From assembly GCA_017459635.1 (NCBI GenBank), contig JAFUCO010000098.1, positions 1 to 64,000 on the forward strand: a stretch of DNA of 64,000 nt, read 5' to 3'. The stretch's first letter is position 1, and every line of letters starts with the position of its first letter. Made by a program: the position numbers and the translations under genes. The notes below the pieces were generated by a model, which ran no database searches, had not been told where the DNA came from, and saw only the letters and a program-made list of their open reading frames with translations. The stretch comes from Blautia sp. (GTDB taxonomy: Bacteria > Bacillota > Clostridia > Lachnospirales > Lachnospiraceae). Below, in pieces: positions 1-7,430 of this stretch.

Positions 1-2
1 AG

Positions 3-533
3 GGCCACACGCCGTTGTTGATGAAAAAGCCGGGCGTGAGTTATTCCCAATATTTCAATCGAAAATATGACCGGAGCGGACACCTGCTGCAGGACCGTTA
101 CAAGAGCGAAGCTATTGAGAATAACACATACCTGCTGGTGGTGTTCCGGTACATTTTGAACAATCCGCGCAAGGCTGGAATTTGCGAAGCGCGGAATTAT
201 CCGTGGAGCAGCTATGCCCATTACGACCGGCCGCCCGCTTTCATGGAGCTTTCGCTGGTGCGCAGCCTGCTTGGTGGGCAGGCACAGTATGAGGCGTTCA
301 TAAACGCCGTCAACGAGGATCTATGCATGGAATACGACAGGCCGCGATACGACGATTCGTGGGCGCTGGATGTGATTCGCAAGCGTCTGGGGGGGAACAG
401 CGGGACGGCCTTGCAGGATTATGAGAGAAGGGAACGCAATGAGGCGCTGCACAAGCTGAAAGGCGAAGGGCTGACGGTGCGGCAGATTGAGCGCTTGACC
501 GGAATTAACCGAAATATAGTCCAGAAGGCATGA
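3..533 (+). CDS. REP-associated tyrosine transposase (RAYT), 5' end outside window
   Basis: The frame is open from the first bases of the window, so the N-terminal HUH part lies outside it. The visible part has the Y1-transposase stretch SYSQYFNRKYDRSGHLLQDRY, which holds candidate catalytic tyrosines, then FRYILNNPRKAGI and a C-terminal helix-turn-helix-like end (EGLTVRQIERLTGINRNIVQ). This layout is typical of RAYT proteins, single-copy relatives of the IS200/IS605 transposase that act on REP palindromes. A REP-like palindrome starts 6 bases after the stop codon, and related palindromes recur through the window, which fits a RAYT with its cognate repeats. A second copy of its 3' end lies at 2990-3388. 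Confidence 0.85.
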   Translation, partial: GHTPLLMKKPGVSYSQYFNRKYDRSGHLLQDRYKSEAIENNTYLLVVFRYILNNPRKAGICEARNYPWSSYAHYDRPPAFMELSLVRSLLGGQAQYEAFINAVNEDLCMEYDRPRYDDSWALDVIRKRLGGNSGTALQDYERRERNEALHKLKGEGLTVRQIERLTGINRNIVQKA

Positions 534-538
534 AAAAG

Positions 539-567
539 GAGTCAATAAGAACCGTCCCTATTGACTC
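539..567. repeat. REP-like palindrome, GAGTCAATA type
   Basis: Arms GAGTCAATA (539-547) and TATTGACTC (559-567) flank AGAACCGTCCC. The centre AGAACCGTCCC is shared with the GACAGGGGACGGTTCTCTGTC family found elsewhere, so this is a variant with different arms. It follows the RAYT stop codon directly. Confidence 0.8.
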
Positions 568-655
568 TTGTGAGGGGCAGGTCAGTGATGGTCTGTCCTA
601 CCTCAATTTAACAAGGGTAGCCTTCCCAAGCATAAGGAAATCGGAGACAGTAAAA

Positions 656-1411
656 ATGGACGATGAACAAAAGAAAATAGAATGGAACGGAATAGTGGTT
701 TCAATCCAACCCAGAAGCACAGTCTGGCGCTATCTGATTGATAATCGGACACATCGGGAGTGCGGTTATAATATATTTCTGAAGGGCGAAGCGTATTTGG
801 GTTCGGAGCTTCTGCAGCATGACAGTGCCTGTAATCAATATGATTTCTGTGTGGCAATTTCTGAAAAGCAGGAAGCCAAACTGAAGATACACATTGGGGA
901 TGAGCTCAAAGGAACAGGATGGACAAAGAAATATCCTGAAACCGAATTTGCAGATTATTATCGTGCCGGAAGCCTTAAGAAGCTGAAAGCAGGTGATTCA
1001 GACTATGCGCAGGATATGGGTGTAAAAATCGATGATGTGAATACTCGATACGATGGGACGCCGATTCCTCGTGTATATTCGTCTGACTATCCGGGACCGC
1101 CTTGGAGTACAAGTGTACCTCCGCTTGAAATCTACGCCTGGAGAGGGGAACGTATGCTCAGCAAGGCATCCTGGAGAGGAAAATGCTTCCGATGCATCTG
1201 GGCAAACATGGCGAATGTAACCATACAGTATGATTTTGACAGGAATCTTGTCCTCAATCGTTTTGAAACATTCTGCTACGGACCGTTATCTTGCAAATAC
1301 TACAACATGGGCCCTGCCCGAGTAGTCCCATACAAAGGAATGAGTGGTGTGAAGGATCAGGGATGGCTGGATGAGATTTGTGTTGAATACCGGAATGATC
1401 CTGATGAATAA
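656..1411 (+). CDS. Hypothetical protein with conserved-looking Cys residues
   Basis: I do not recognise the family. The frame is open from 530, but the first 42 codons would be made of REP sequence and its flank, so the ATG at 656 is the likelier start, giving 251 residues. The N-terminal half (WNGIVVSIQPR, then a strand-rich stretch and GTGWTKKYPETEFADYY) looks like a small beta domain. The C-terminal half has CFRC and, later, FCYGPLSCKYY, a four-Cys set that could bind a metal. No signal peptide or membrane segment is seen. It lies between the RAYT and a nuclease remnant, in a region that looks rearranged. The codon pattern and length suggest a real gene. Confidence 0.6.
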   Translation: MDDEQKKIEWNGIVVSIQPRSTVWRYLIDNRTHRECGYNIFLKGEAYLGSELLQHDSACNQYDFCVAISEKQEAKLKIHIGDELKGTGWTKKYPETEFADYYRAGSLKKLKAGDSDYAQDMGVKIDDVNTRYDGTPIPRVYSSDYPGPPWSTSVPPLEIYAWRGERMLSKASWRGKCFRCIWANMANVTIQYDFDRNLVLNRFETFCYGPLSCKYYNMGPARVVPYKGMSGVKDQGWLDEICVEYRNDPDE

Positions 1412-1425
1412 AGAATGGTGACATC

Positions 1426-1701
1426 TTGGAAACCGTGTGCCTGACTCCATTAGCAGATTCCAATAAGGAGAGCGGTCCTGGCAGATTTGATGTGTTCGTC
1501 AAGGATCGCAGAAACCGAAGGGCGATGCTGATAGAGGCAAAGAAGCCAGGCACACAATCCGGCATGAGCACGGACTGTGATGAAACTCTGAAGCAGATTG
1601 AGGGTAAAGGCTATGCCAGAAGTCTTGAAACGGGATATGAGAAGTTCCTTAAGTACGACATTGCATTCTTCCGGAAGTCAGCGATGATCGGGAAGCTGTA
1701 G
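1426..1701 (+). pseudogene. C-terminal remnant of a PD-(D/E)XK nuclease-type protein
   Basis: The 91-codon frame has SGPGRFDVFVKDRRNRRAML followed by IEAKK, matching the D...(h)E-x-K core of the PD-(D/E)XK nuclease domain at the C-terminus of AAA-ATPase/DUF1703 proteins. The family then continues with a Q-x-x-x-K-x-Y-A region, seen here as QIEGKGYARSLETGYEKFLKYDIAFF. Full-length family members exceed 500 residues; the ATPase part is absent, and the only available start is a TTG with no clear ribosome binding site. I read it as a leftover fragment. Confidence 0.65.
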
Positions 1702-1714
1702 ATCACCATCTGTA

Positions 1715-2845
1715 TTATTTAAGGACTTCCTGATACACGCGCAGAGCATTGCGGAAGCATATCCCTTCGATCTCTTCTGTGGTGAATCCATGGGTGCTCA
1801 TGTAATCTGCCAGTTTCTGCATCTGGGAAGCGTTTTCAATTTCCAGTCTGCAAGGGGCTATCCCATCAAAGTCTGTGCCGAGAGCTGCTACTTCCCGGCC
1901 GCCTATGTCCATCATGTGCCGTGCATGGCGGGAGAGGGCTTCGCAGCTGGCATAACACAGCTCTTCCCGATCCGCCTCGGATACAAAGGAGGGGCAAAAA
2001 TTCAGCCCTGCAACTCCGCCGTGGCCTGCAATGGTCCGGATCATGTCATCGGTGAGGTTGCGGCTGCAGCCACATAACTCACGTGCGTTGGAGTGACTGG
2101 CAACGAACGGACCTTTTACAATATCGGCGACATCATAAAAACCTTCGTCTGAAAGATGGCTGACATCCGGGATGATGTGAAGCTCTTCCATACGGGAGAC
2201 CGCCTCTCTTCCAAATAGTGTAAGACTTCTTTCGCGGGAATGGTCAGACTCCGGATGAAAGCGGAAGAACCAGCGGAAGGAGCCTCCTTCTTTCTGCGGC
2301 AGGCGGTTGGGATGGCCAAGTTCATTGTCATAGTTCCAGGTGATGGTCATCATCCGTACACCTGCCTTGTGAAGCTCATCCAAACGGCTCAGATCTCCCT
2401 GCAGGATGCCGCCCTCCTCTGTGGTAAGCAGTGCGGAGAGCAGTCCATTTCTCATGTTTTCCTCAATATCCCGGAAGGTTCTTACCTGCCTGATCAGGTC
2501 TGCATTCGCAGCCATTTCCTCCTTAAAGATTCGTATCATCTCCGTTACCTGCAGCCATGGATCCACAAAACTGCCTGCAGAAGCATCATCATACAAACCG
2601 GCACCGTTACCTGGTGTTTTCCATGTAAGAGCATCCGAATCGGAAAAGTAATTTTTCGCCTGCATTCTCAGATCCGTAAATAGCGCAAAATTCTGCAGCA
2701 GATAATCACCTGCTTTCAGTTTTTTGAGATCGATCTGAAGCGGGCTGCCGCCTGATTCCGTATCACGCAGCGACAGACGTTCTCCTCGTAGTTCAGAATT
2801 CCAGATTCCAAGAATAGTATCACAGTGCAGATCTACAATTTTCAT
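1715..2845 (-). CDS. Membrane dipeptidase (peptidase family M19)
   Basis: This encodes a zinc dipeptidase of the renal dipeptidase family, which hydrolyses dipeptides including some with D-residues. The N-terminus MKIVDLHCDT carries the H-x-D zinc motif. TTEEGG holds the bridging Glu, and DVSHLSDEGFYDV and ASHSNAREL hold further His ligands; AALGTDFDG is the usual C-terminal motif. The length of 376 residues is normal. There is no signal peptide, so a cytoplasmic role in peptide scavenging is likely. It stands alone on the minus strand between two RAYT copies. A small inverted repeat lies 38 bases upstream of the start. Confidence 0.9.
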   Translation of the reverse strand: MKIVDLHCDTILGIWNSELRGERLSLRDTESGGSPLQIDLKKLKAGDYLLQNFALFTDLRMQAKNYFSDSDALTWKTPGNGAGLYDDASAGSFVDPWLQVTEMIRIFKEEMAANADLIRQVRTFRDIEENMRNGLLSALLTTEEGGILQGDLSRLDELHKAGVRMMTITWNYDNELGHPNRLPQKEGGSFRWFFRFHPESDHSRERSLTLFGREAVSRMEELHIIPDVSHLSDEGFYDVADIVKGPFVASHSNARELCGCSRNLTDDMIRTIAGHGGVAGLNFCPSFVSEADREELCYASCEALSRHARHMMDIGGREVAALGTDFDGIAPCRLEIENASQMQKLADYMSTHGFTTEEIEGICFRNALRVYQEVLK

Positions 2846-2882
2846 GTTTAATTCCTCGCTATTCGAAAGAGCTTTTTAGACG

Positions 2883-2899
2883 ATGTATTCATGATACAT
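2883..2899. promoter_or_regulatory. Inverted repeat upstream of the dipeptidase gene
   Basis: ATGTAT and ATACAT arms are separated by five bases. The right part ATGATACAT is the reverse complement of ATGTATCAT at 9510-9518 in the uxuA/uxaC control region, so the same regulator could bind both. This is a weak signal. Confidence 0.3.
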
Positions 2900-2960
2900 T
2901 TTAATGAAACAGGGTAGAGAATGCAATACAATACCTGGAAGTTAAAAGGAAGTCAAAAGA

Positions 2961-2987
2961 AGTCAAAAGGGACGGTTCTCGTTGACT
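2961..2987. repeat. REP-like palindrome upstream of the RAYT fragment
   Basis: AGTCAA ... TTGACT arms enclose the GGGACGGTTCT core in the opposite orientation to the palindrome at 3394-3422. The RAYT fragment is therefore bracketed by a head-to-head REP pair. Confidence 0.7.
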
Positions 2988-2989
2988 CC

Positions 2990-3388
2990 CTGGTGGTGTT
3001 CCGGTACAATTTGAAGAATCCGCGCAGGGCAGGAATTTGCGAAGCGCGGAATTATCCGTGGAGCAGCTATGCCAATTACGACCGGCCGCTCGCTTTCATG
3101 GAGCTTTCGCTGGTGCGCAGCCTGCCTGGTGGGCAGGCACAGTATGAGGCGTTCATAAACGCCGTCAACGAGGATCTATGCATGGAATACGACAGGCCGC
3201 GATACGACGATTCGTGGGCGCTGGATGTGATTCGCAAGCGTCTGGGCGTGAACAGCGGGACAGCATTGCAGGGATTTGAGAGAAGGGAACGCAATGAAGC
3301 GTTGCGCAAGCTGAAAAGCGAAGGGCTGACGGTGCGGCAGATTGAACGCTTGACCGGAATTAACCGAAATATAGTCCAGAAGACATGA
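2990..3388 (+). pseudogene. RAYT transposase, 3'-end fragment (second copy)
   Basis: The sequence from CTGGTGGTGTTCC onward aligns without gaps to 135-533, at about 95 percent by eye. It encodes the same C-terminal domain ending INRNIVQKT. The catalytic N-terminal half is missing and the frame runs into REP sequence at its 5' side, so the copy cannot be an active transposase. Homology continues through the following palindrome (to 3422). The fragment and its REP flanks look like a duplicated REP-RAYT junction. Confidence 0.85.
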
Positions 3389-3393
3389 AAAAG

Positions 3394-3422
3394 GAGTCAA
3401 TAAGAACCGTCCCTATTGACTC
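3394..3422. repeat. REP-like palindrome, GAGTCAATA type (second copy)
   Basis: Identical to the palindrome at 539-567, in the same position relative to the RAYT 3' end. Confidence 0.8.
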
Positions 3423-3429
3423 CGGTGAG

Positions 3430-3474
3430 ACAGGGGGACGGTTCTCTGTCTTAAGACAGAGAACCGTCCTCCTG
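3430..3474. repeat. REP dimer, inverted pair
   Basis: Two REP units face each other around TTAA. The left unit has GGGACGGTTCTCTGTC and the right has GACAGAGAACCGTCC, forming a stem of about 22 bp. It lies just downstream of the minus-strand 25-residue gene and could act as its terminator hairpin. Confidence 0.8.
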
Positions 3475-3478
3475 ATTT

Positions 3479-3556
3479 TTACAGGTATAAGAAAGCATAA
3501 ACTGCAACAACGATCATTATGACAATACAGATACCTGCAATGATATTTACTACCAT
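3479..3556 (-). CDS. 25-residue single-span membrane peptide
   Basis: A short frame on the minus strand starts with ATG at 3556 after AGAAAGGA, a good ribosome binding site at normal spacing, and ends TAA at 3479. The product is almost entirely hydrophobic (MVVNIIAGICIVIMIVVAV...), one transmembrane helix. It follows the 83-residue membrane protein gene by 12 bases on the same strand, so the two probably share a transcript. No homologue is recognised. Size makes the call tentative. Confidence 0.45.
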   Translation of the reverse strand: MVVNIIAGICIVIMIVVAVYAFLYL

Positions 3557-3568
3557 GATTTTTCCTTT

Positions 3569-3820
3569 CTACATTTCAGTTCCCAGATATATTGTCAGGC
3601 ACATAGACAGAAACGTAATCCAGAAAGCGCTGGCTGCCAGATAGTTGCTGCCATGATCCTTCACAGCAGCCATCGACAAAATAAACGCAGCGAAGCACAG
3701 CCATGTACCGGCGGTAAAGGTTCCAAAAACAAGTGCTTTTGAGAGAAAACCTGCGAGTATTCCAACGGCAGCCATGACCAGTGTCAGGATACCAATCATA
3801 TTTTTCTTTTTATCATCCAT
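3569..3820 (-). CDS. Small integral membrane protein, 83 residues
   Basis: The product has a charged start (MDDKKKN) and three hydrophobic segments at about residues 8-26, 30-50 and 60-80, consistent with a small three-span protein. The family is not recognised. GGGAGAAG lies at good spacing before the ATG at 3820. It is followed by the 25-residue membrane peptide gene. The upstream DNA is the REP-derived tandem array, so its promoter must lie in or across that array. Confidence 0.6.
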   Translation of the reverse strand: MDDKKKNMIGILTLVMAAVGILAGFLSKALVFGTFTAGTWLCFAAFILSMAAVKDHGSNYLAASAFWITFLSMCLTIYLGTEM

Positions 3821-3847
3821 AATACTTCTCCCGTTTTATAATTTTCA

Positions 3848-4145
3848 GAGAGACAGAGAAGTGTCTCCTGCCTCATTGAGACAGAGAACCGGCATCTGTT
3901 TCTCATTCCGGCGAGATAAAGAACCGACATCTGTCTCATTTCAGTGAGATAAAGAACCGGCATCTGTCTCATTCCAGTAAGATAAAGAACCGACATCTGT
4001 CTCATTCCAGTAAGATAAAGAACCGGCATCTGCCTCATTCCAGTGAGACAGAGAACCGTCCCCTGTCTCAGGAATCTATCTCATTCCGGTAAGACAAAGA
4101 ACCGTCCCCTGTCTCATTTTAAGACAGAGAACCGTCCCCTGTCTT
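3848..4145. repeat. Tandem array of REP-derived 33-bp units
   Basis: Seven or more units follow one another. In the middle the period is 33 bp with the pattern AGATAAAGAACCGACATCTG followed by TCTCATTCCAGT. Units at the right end keep the canonical REP core GAGAACCGTCCCCTGTCT, while the middle units have drifted together (GACA/GGCA in place of GTCC). The frame on the minus strand looks open with an 11-residue periodicity, but only because 33 is a multiple of three. The array separates the small membrane protein gene from dctM and overlaps the last bases of dctM. Confidence 0.85.
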
Positions 4146-5436
4146 ATTTCATAAGAAGATGCGGCAGCCAGAGGCTGATTCCCGGAACGAAAGTGATCAG
4201 CAGGAGTGAGATAAGCATGCAAAGATAGAACGGGACAGTTGCTTTTACCACTTTCTCCATGGGGAGCTTTGCCACGGCAGAGCCGATAAACAGAACGGCA
4301 CCGACGGGGGGTGTCAGAAGACCGATTCCGCAGTTGAGTACCATTATAATTCCGAACTGGATCGGGTCGATACCGATCGAAGTCGCAACCGGAAGAAGGA
4401 TCGGTGTAGCAATCAGGATGATCGGAGCCATATCCATAATACACCCCAGCACCAGAAGGATGAGGTTCAGGAGAAGTGCGATCAGGATCCTGTTGTTTGT
4501 CACGCTGGTGATTGCGCTGGCTGCAAGGTCCGGCACGTGGAGCAGGGTCAGCAGGTTTCCGAAGATACTGGAGGTGGAGATCAGGATCAGCACGATGGAA
4601 AGCGTATCAACGCAGTCTCCAAGAGCATCCCACACACCCTTCCAGGTGATTCCTCTGTAAATGAATACACTGACGAACAGACTGTAGATAACAGCTATCG
4701 CAGCTGACTCTGTTGCGGTGAAAACGCCCGCAACAACGCCGACAACAACAATTAGTACGGCGGCCAGCGCCCAGAAGGAAACACTCAGCTGCTTCAGGAG
4801 CCTGCCGAGGCTGAAAGGCTCTCCCTTCGGGTAATTGCGTTTTAGGGAGATAATGTAGGATCCAACCATCAGAGAAATGGCAAGGAGCGCTCCGGGAATA
4901 TATCCCGCCAGGAACAGGGCTCCAACCGAAACACCGCCTGCGCTTGTCGCGTAGATAACCATGTTGTGGCTGGGCGGCACGAGCAGACCCTCAACCGAGG
5001 AGGTGATGGTAACTGCCGTGGAGAAATCGGCATCATATCCCTGATCGACCATCATGGGAATGAGGATGGTTCCGAGAGAAGCCGTGTCCGCGGCCGCCGA
5101 GCCGGAGATGCCCCCAAAGAAGTAGGAAGCCACGATATTAACCATAGCCATACCGCCGCGCATCCAGCCTACCGCGGAATCCGCCAAAGCGATCAGCTTC
5201 TCCGAAATGCCTCCCGAGCCCATCAGAACGCCCATCGTGATGAAGAAGGGCACCGCCATCAGGCTGAAGGAAAAGATTCCCTTGATCATCTGCATCGCAA
5301 GGACCGCCAGATGATCTCCTCTGTAAAGCATACAAAGAATAGAAGCGATACCAACCGCATATGCAATCGGAAAACGAAGAAGGATCATGATCAGGAAAGA
5401 GATCAGAAGAATTAAGATAGCTGTTGTCTGACTCAT
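4144..5436 (-). CDS. dctM: TRAP transporter large permease DctM (copy 1)
   Basis: A 430-residue polytopic protein of the TRAP large-subunit family, the sodium-coupled transport channel for organic and sugar acids. Typical features are the N-terminal ILLISFLIMILLRFPIAYAV helix, the GGISGSAAADTASLG motif, the PPSHNMVIYA loop, and MDMAPIILIATPILLP near the C-terminus. Its ATG overlaps the end of dctQ by four bases. It is about 93-95 percent identical by eye to the DctM at 21945-23243, diverging mainly at the last 15 residues. The stop codon abuts the REP array. No binding-protein gene accompanies this copy. Confidence 0.92.
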   Translation of the reverse strand: MSQTTAILILLISFLIMILLRFPIAYAVGIASILCMLYRGDHLAVLAMQMIKGIFSFSLMAVPFFITMGVLMGSGGISEKLIALADSAVGWMRGGMAMVNIVASYFFGGISGSAAADTASLGTILIPMMVDQGYDADFSTAVTITSSVEGLLVPPSHNMVIYATSAGGVSVGALFLAGYIPGALLAISLMVGSYIISLKRNYPKGEPFSLGRLLKQLSVSFWALAAVLIVVVGVVAGVFTATESAAIAVIYSLFVSVFIYRGITWKGVWDALGDCVDTLSIVLILISTSSIFGNLLTLLHVPDLAASAITSVTNNRILIALLLNLILLVLGCIMDMAPIILIATPILLPVATSIGIDPIQFGIIMVLNCGIGLLTPPVGAVLFIGSAVAKLPMEKVVKATVPFYLCMLISLLLITFVPGISLWLPHLLMK

Positions 5437-5930
5437 GCGTCAGCCTCCTTTCCTCCGAGCAGGAGAATATCATTAACGATCTGTTCAATCTCAAAAATGA
5501 TCATGATCAGCCCTGCAAGCGGTATAGGATAAAATTTATATTTAATGGTGAGTGTAGGAATACTGGGATAGAATCCTTTTGTGCTCTGGACATACTGCCA
5601 GCCATAGATCAGCATGACAAAAGCCAGTGCAAGCACTGCGATATCCGAGATCAGATCCAGTATATGGACCGCCTTCGCGGGAAGATATTTATCAATGGTC
5701 GTCATCCGGATATGTGCTTTCCGCCTGATTGCAAGAGCAGCCGACAAAACGGCCATATAGGACATCAGGGTCAGTACGATCTCCTCACTCCAGGATGGGT
5801 CCGGAATAAAAGAAACATAACGGCCCAGGATTGACATAGAAGTGATCAGGATGTCCGCGATCAGCAGGAGTTTGCATATGACCATAGTAATCCGGTATAT
5901 ACAGTCATAAAAAACCTTCATTTTTTGCAT
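5433..5930 (-). CDS. dctQ: TRAP transporter small permease DctQ (copy 1)
   Basis: A 165-residue four-helix protein of the TRAP small-subunit family. It has the conserved VSFIPDPSWSEEIVLTLMSY and ALAIRRKAHIRMTTIDKYLP segments. It is roughly 80 percent identical to DctQ at 21451-21948. It lies directly upstream of, and overlaps, dctM. A usual operon would begin with dctP, but upstream here is poorly coding DNA, so this pair probably borrows the DctP encoded at 20229-21257 or is a relic. Confidence 0.9.
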   Translation of the reverse strand: MQKMKVFYDCIYRITMVICKLLLIADILITSMSILGRYVSFIPDPSWSEEIVLTLMSYMAVLSAALAIRRKAHIRMTTIDKYLPAKAVHILDLISDIAVLALAFVMLIYGWQYVQSTKGFYPSIPTLTIKYKFYPIPLAGLIMIIFEIEQIVNDILLLGGKEADA

Positions 5931-5980
5931 AATTGTTTTCCTCCATATCTAAAACATCATATTTACCGGAGACAGGTCTT

Positions 5981-6370
5981 TCAAAACCCGTCCTGATTTT
6001 GAATATAATGAATCAGAGTATAGAAGATCGTCAAATGTCTGTTCTGCGACATACAGACATGACAATACCATAAGGCAGAATGCAAGAAAGAAAACGCATT
6101 GCACGAAAACAGTTCTTTTGGGCTCTGACGAATATAAGAACCGGGGCGTGTGTTGTCAGCTGCTTTTGCAAAAACCTTAGTAATACGCGGTAGAAGAGCG
6201 CACGGGGAGAGGACTTTGGTGGTGCAAAAAAAGACTCCTGTATCCCTGCGGGTGGCATCAGCAGGTATCATCGATCTGTCATCGCCTGCCTGCGCCGGCA
6301 TCATCCAAAGGCATACTACAAGAAACAGACAGAAAAAGCCCCTGTTTTTCCTGTAATAAAGTTTGTCCAT
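5981..6370 (-). CDS. Doubtful frame with a signal-peptide-like start
   Basis: The 129-codon frame begins MDKLYYRKNRGFFCLFLVVC followed by LWMMPAQAGDD, which resembles a secretion signal. The rest is low in recognisable structure and the start lacks a clear ribosome binding site. It sits just upstream of dctQ copy 1, where a binding protein would be expected, but shows no resemblance to DctP beyond the signal-like start. It may be chance or a decayed gene. Confidence 0.22.
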   Translation of the reverse strand: MDKLYYRKNRGFFCLFLVVCLWMMPAQAGDDRSMIPADATRRDTGVFFCTTKVLSPCALLPRITKVFAKAADNTRPGSYIRQSPKELFSCNAFSFLHSALWYCHVCMSQNRHLTIFYTLIHYIQNQDGF

Positions 6371-6451
6371 ATTCTTTTTTTAATATTCAGATAAAGGAAA
6401 AAAGGTCAGAAGATGACAAAGAAAACAGGTAAACAGACCTGAAACGGCCTT

Positions 6452-6937
6452 TTACCAACGTAAAGAAGACCTGTCACGTGAAGACAGGCGGAAAATATAG
6501 GAAATGATATATGTGTGGGAACAGGTCGAAGAAACCCATCGTACAGGGCAGACCCCTGCGTGGGCAGGAATGCTGCAGAATCCCGCGGCGGCTGCCATAA
6601 GTGCCATGAGGACCATACGGACGGCAAGGTACCAGGCCTTTGCATTGGCATTGTGAGAATACAGTGACAGCTGATAAAGAGAAAGGAGGGAAACCTCCTC
6701 ATCCTTAACGGCTTCCAGAGGGTGACTGTCCAAGGTGCCGCTGCGGATCGTCCAGCTGATCGCCGCAGCAGGGCTTTCACAAGAATCCTCGCAGAAGTCT
6801 GTCCCGGAAAAAGGCAGCACAAAAACAGCAGCACTGCCAAAAAGCAGCGCCGTGACGAGCACGAAAATAAAAACGGTCCTTACTGCATACTCCGAACAGA
6901 TACCTGCAGCCTCGAAAACATGTTCAACACGATTCAA
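6452..6937 (-). CDS. Putative two-span membrane protein, possibly degraded
   Basis: The 161-codon frame starts with TTG at 6937 after GGGAG at fair spacing. Hydrophobic segments lie at about residues 20-42 (TVFIFVLVTALLFGSAAVFV) and 100-121 (AWYLAVRMVLMALMAAAAGF), with a polar loop between. The last 35 residues look out of character, suggesting a frameshift near the 3' end. No family is recognised. It lies on the same strand as dctQM copy 1, with a large palindrome upstream. Confidence 0.4.
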   Translation of the reverse strand: MNRVEHVFEAAGICSEYAVRTVFIFVLVTALLFGSAAVFVLPFSGTDFCEDSCESPAAAISWTIRSGTLDSHPLEAVKDEEVSLLSLYQLSLYSHNANAKAWYLAVRMVLMALMAAAAGFCSIPAHAGVCPVRWVSSTCSHTYIISYIFRLSSRDRSSLRW

Positions 6938-6973
6938 AGGTCTTTCTCCCTGGAAATGAATATTTTACAATGT

Positions 6974-7059
6974 GGCTGTGAAAAAGTAAGACAGGGGACG
7001 GTTCTCTGTCTTATTTTCATAAGACAGAGAACCGTCCCCTGTCTTACTTTTTCACAGCC
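6974..7059. repeat. Perfect long REP hairpin with 40-bp arms
   Basis: Positions 6974-7013 and 7020-7059 are exact reverse complements around the loop TTTTCA. The inner part is a REP pair (GACAGGGGACGGTTCTCTGTC) and the outer part is GGCTGTGAAAAAGTAA. The same outer motif GGCTGTGAAAA recurs at 28615, 57861 and 61511, so it seems to be part of the repeated unit. Confidence 0.9.
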
Positions 7060-7220
7060 TCAAAACAACTGATATTCTAACATGCAAATATTAAGCAGTC
7101 AACACGGATAAAACTCCGAAGAGCAAAACAAGTGCCGTGATATCATTTGGTTCAGGATCCGCAATTATCATTATTGCTGTCTGAACTAAACAGTGGGGTT
7201 AAGCATTATCTAAAACTGTC

Positions 7221-7430
7221 AGGGCATCAGCGCGGCCTCTTGCCGGCGTCCTGCCAGCTTCCTCTCGTCCGCGAGCTTTACAGCATGCCAGGGCATCAGC
7301 GCAGCCGCCCGTACCGGCGTCCTGCCAGCTTCCTCTCGTCCGCAAGCTTCACAGCCTGCCAGAGCATCAGCGCAGCCGCTCGTACCGGCGTCCTGCCGGC
7401 GTCCTCCCGTCCGCAGGCTTCACAGCCCGT
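7221..7430. repeat. GC-rich tandem repeat, about 70 bp x 3
   Basis: AGGGCATCAG begins at 7221 and 7290, and AGAGCATCAG at 7361, giving periods of 69 and 71 bp. Each unit holds GTACCGGCGTCCTGCC and a CGTCCGC...CTTYACAGC end. The array lies immediately downstream of the gntR gene on the minus strand, with its first unit touching the stop codon. A different 69-bp tandem array follows another gene at 27135. Confidence 0.8.

Noticed and set aside
530..655. N-terminal extension of the unknown protein
   Set aside because: The 42 codons are REP palindrome and flank read through in frame; the ATG at 656 is preferred.
1426..1701. Intact restriction-type nuclease
   Set aside because: Only the C-terminal part of the domain is present, with no ATPase part and no good start; treated as a remnant.
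3796..4038. Open minus-strand frame with an 11-residue repeat (MRQMPVLYLTG type)
   Set aside because: It comes from the 33-bp REP-derived tandem array; period divisible by three keeps it open. No ribosome binding site and no family.
3848..4145. Possible CRISPR array
   Set aside because: Units are contiguous 33-bp tandem copies without unique spacers, and no cas genes are present.
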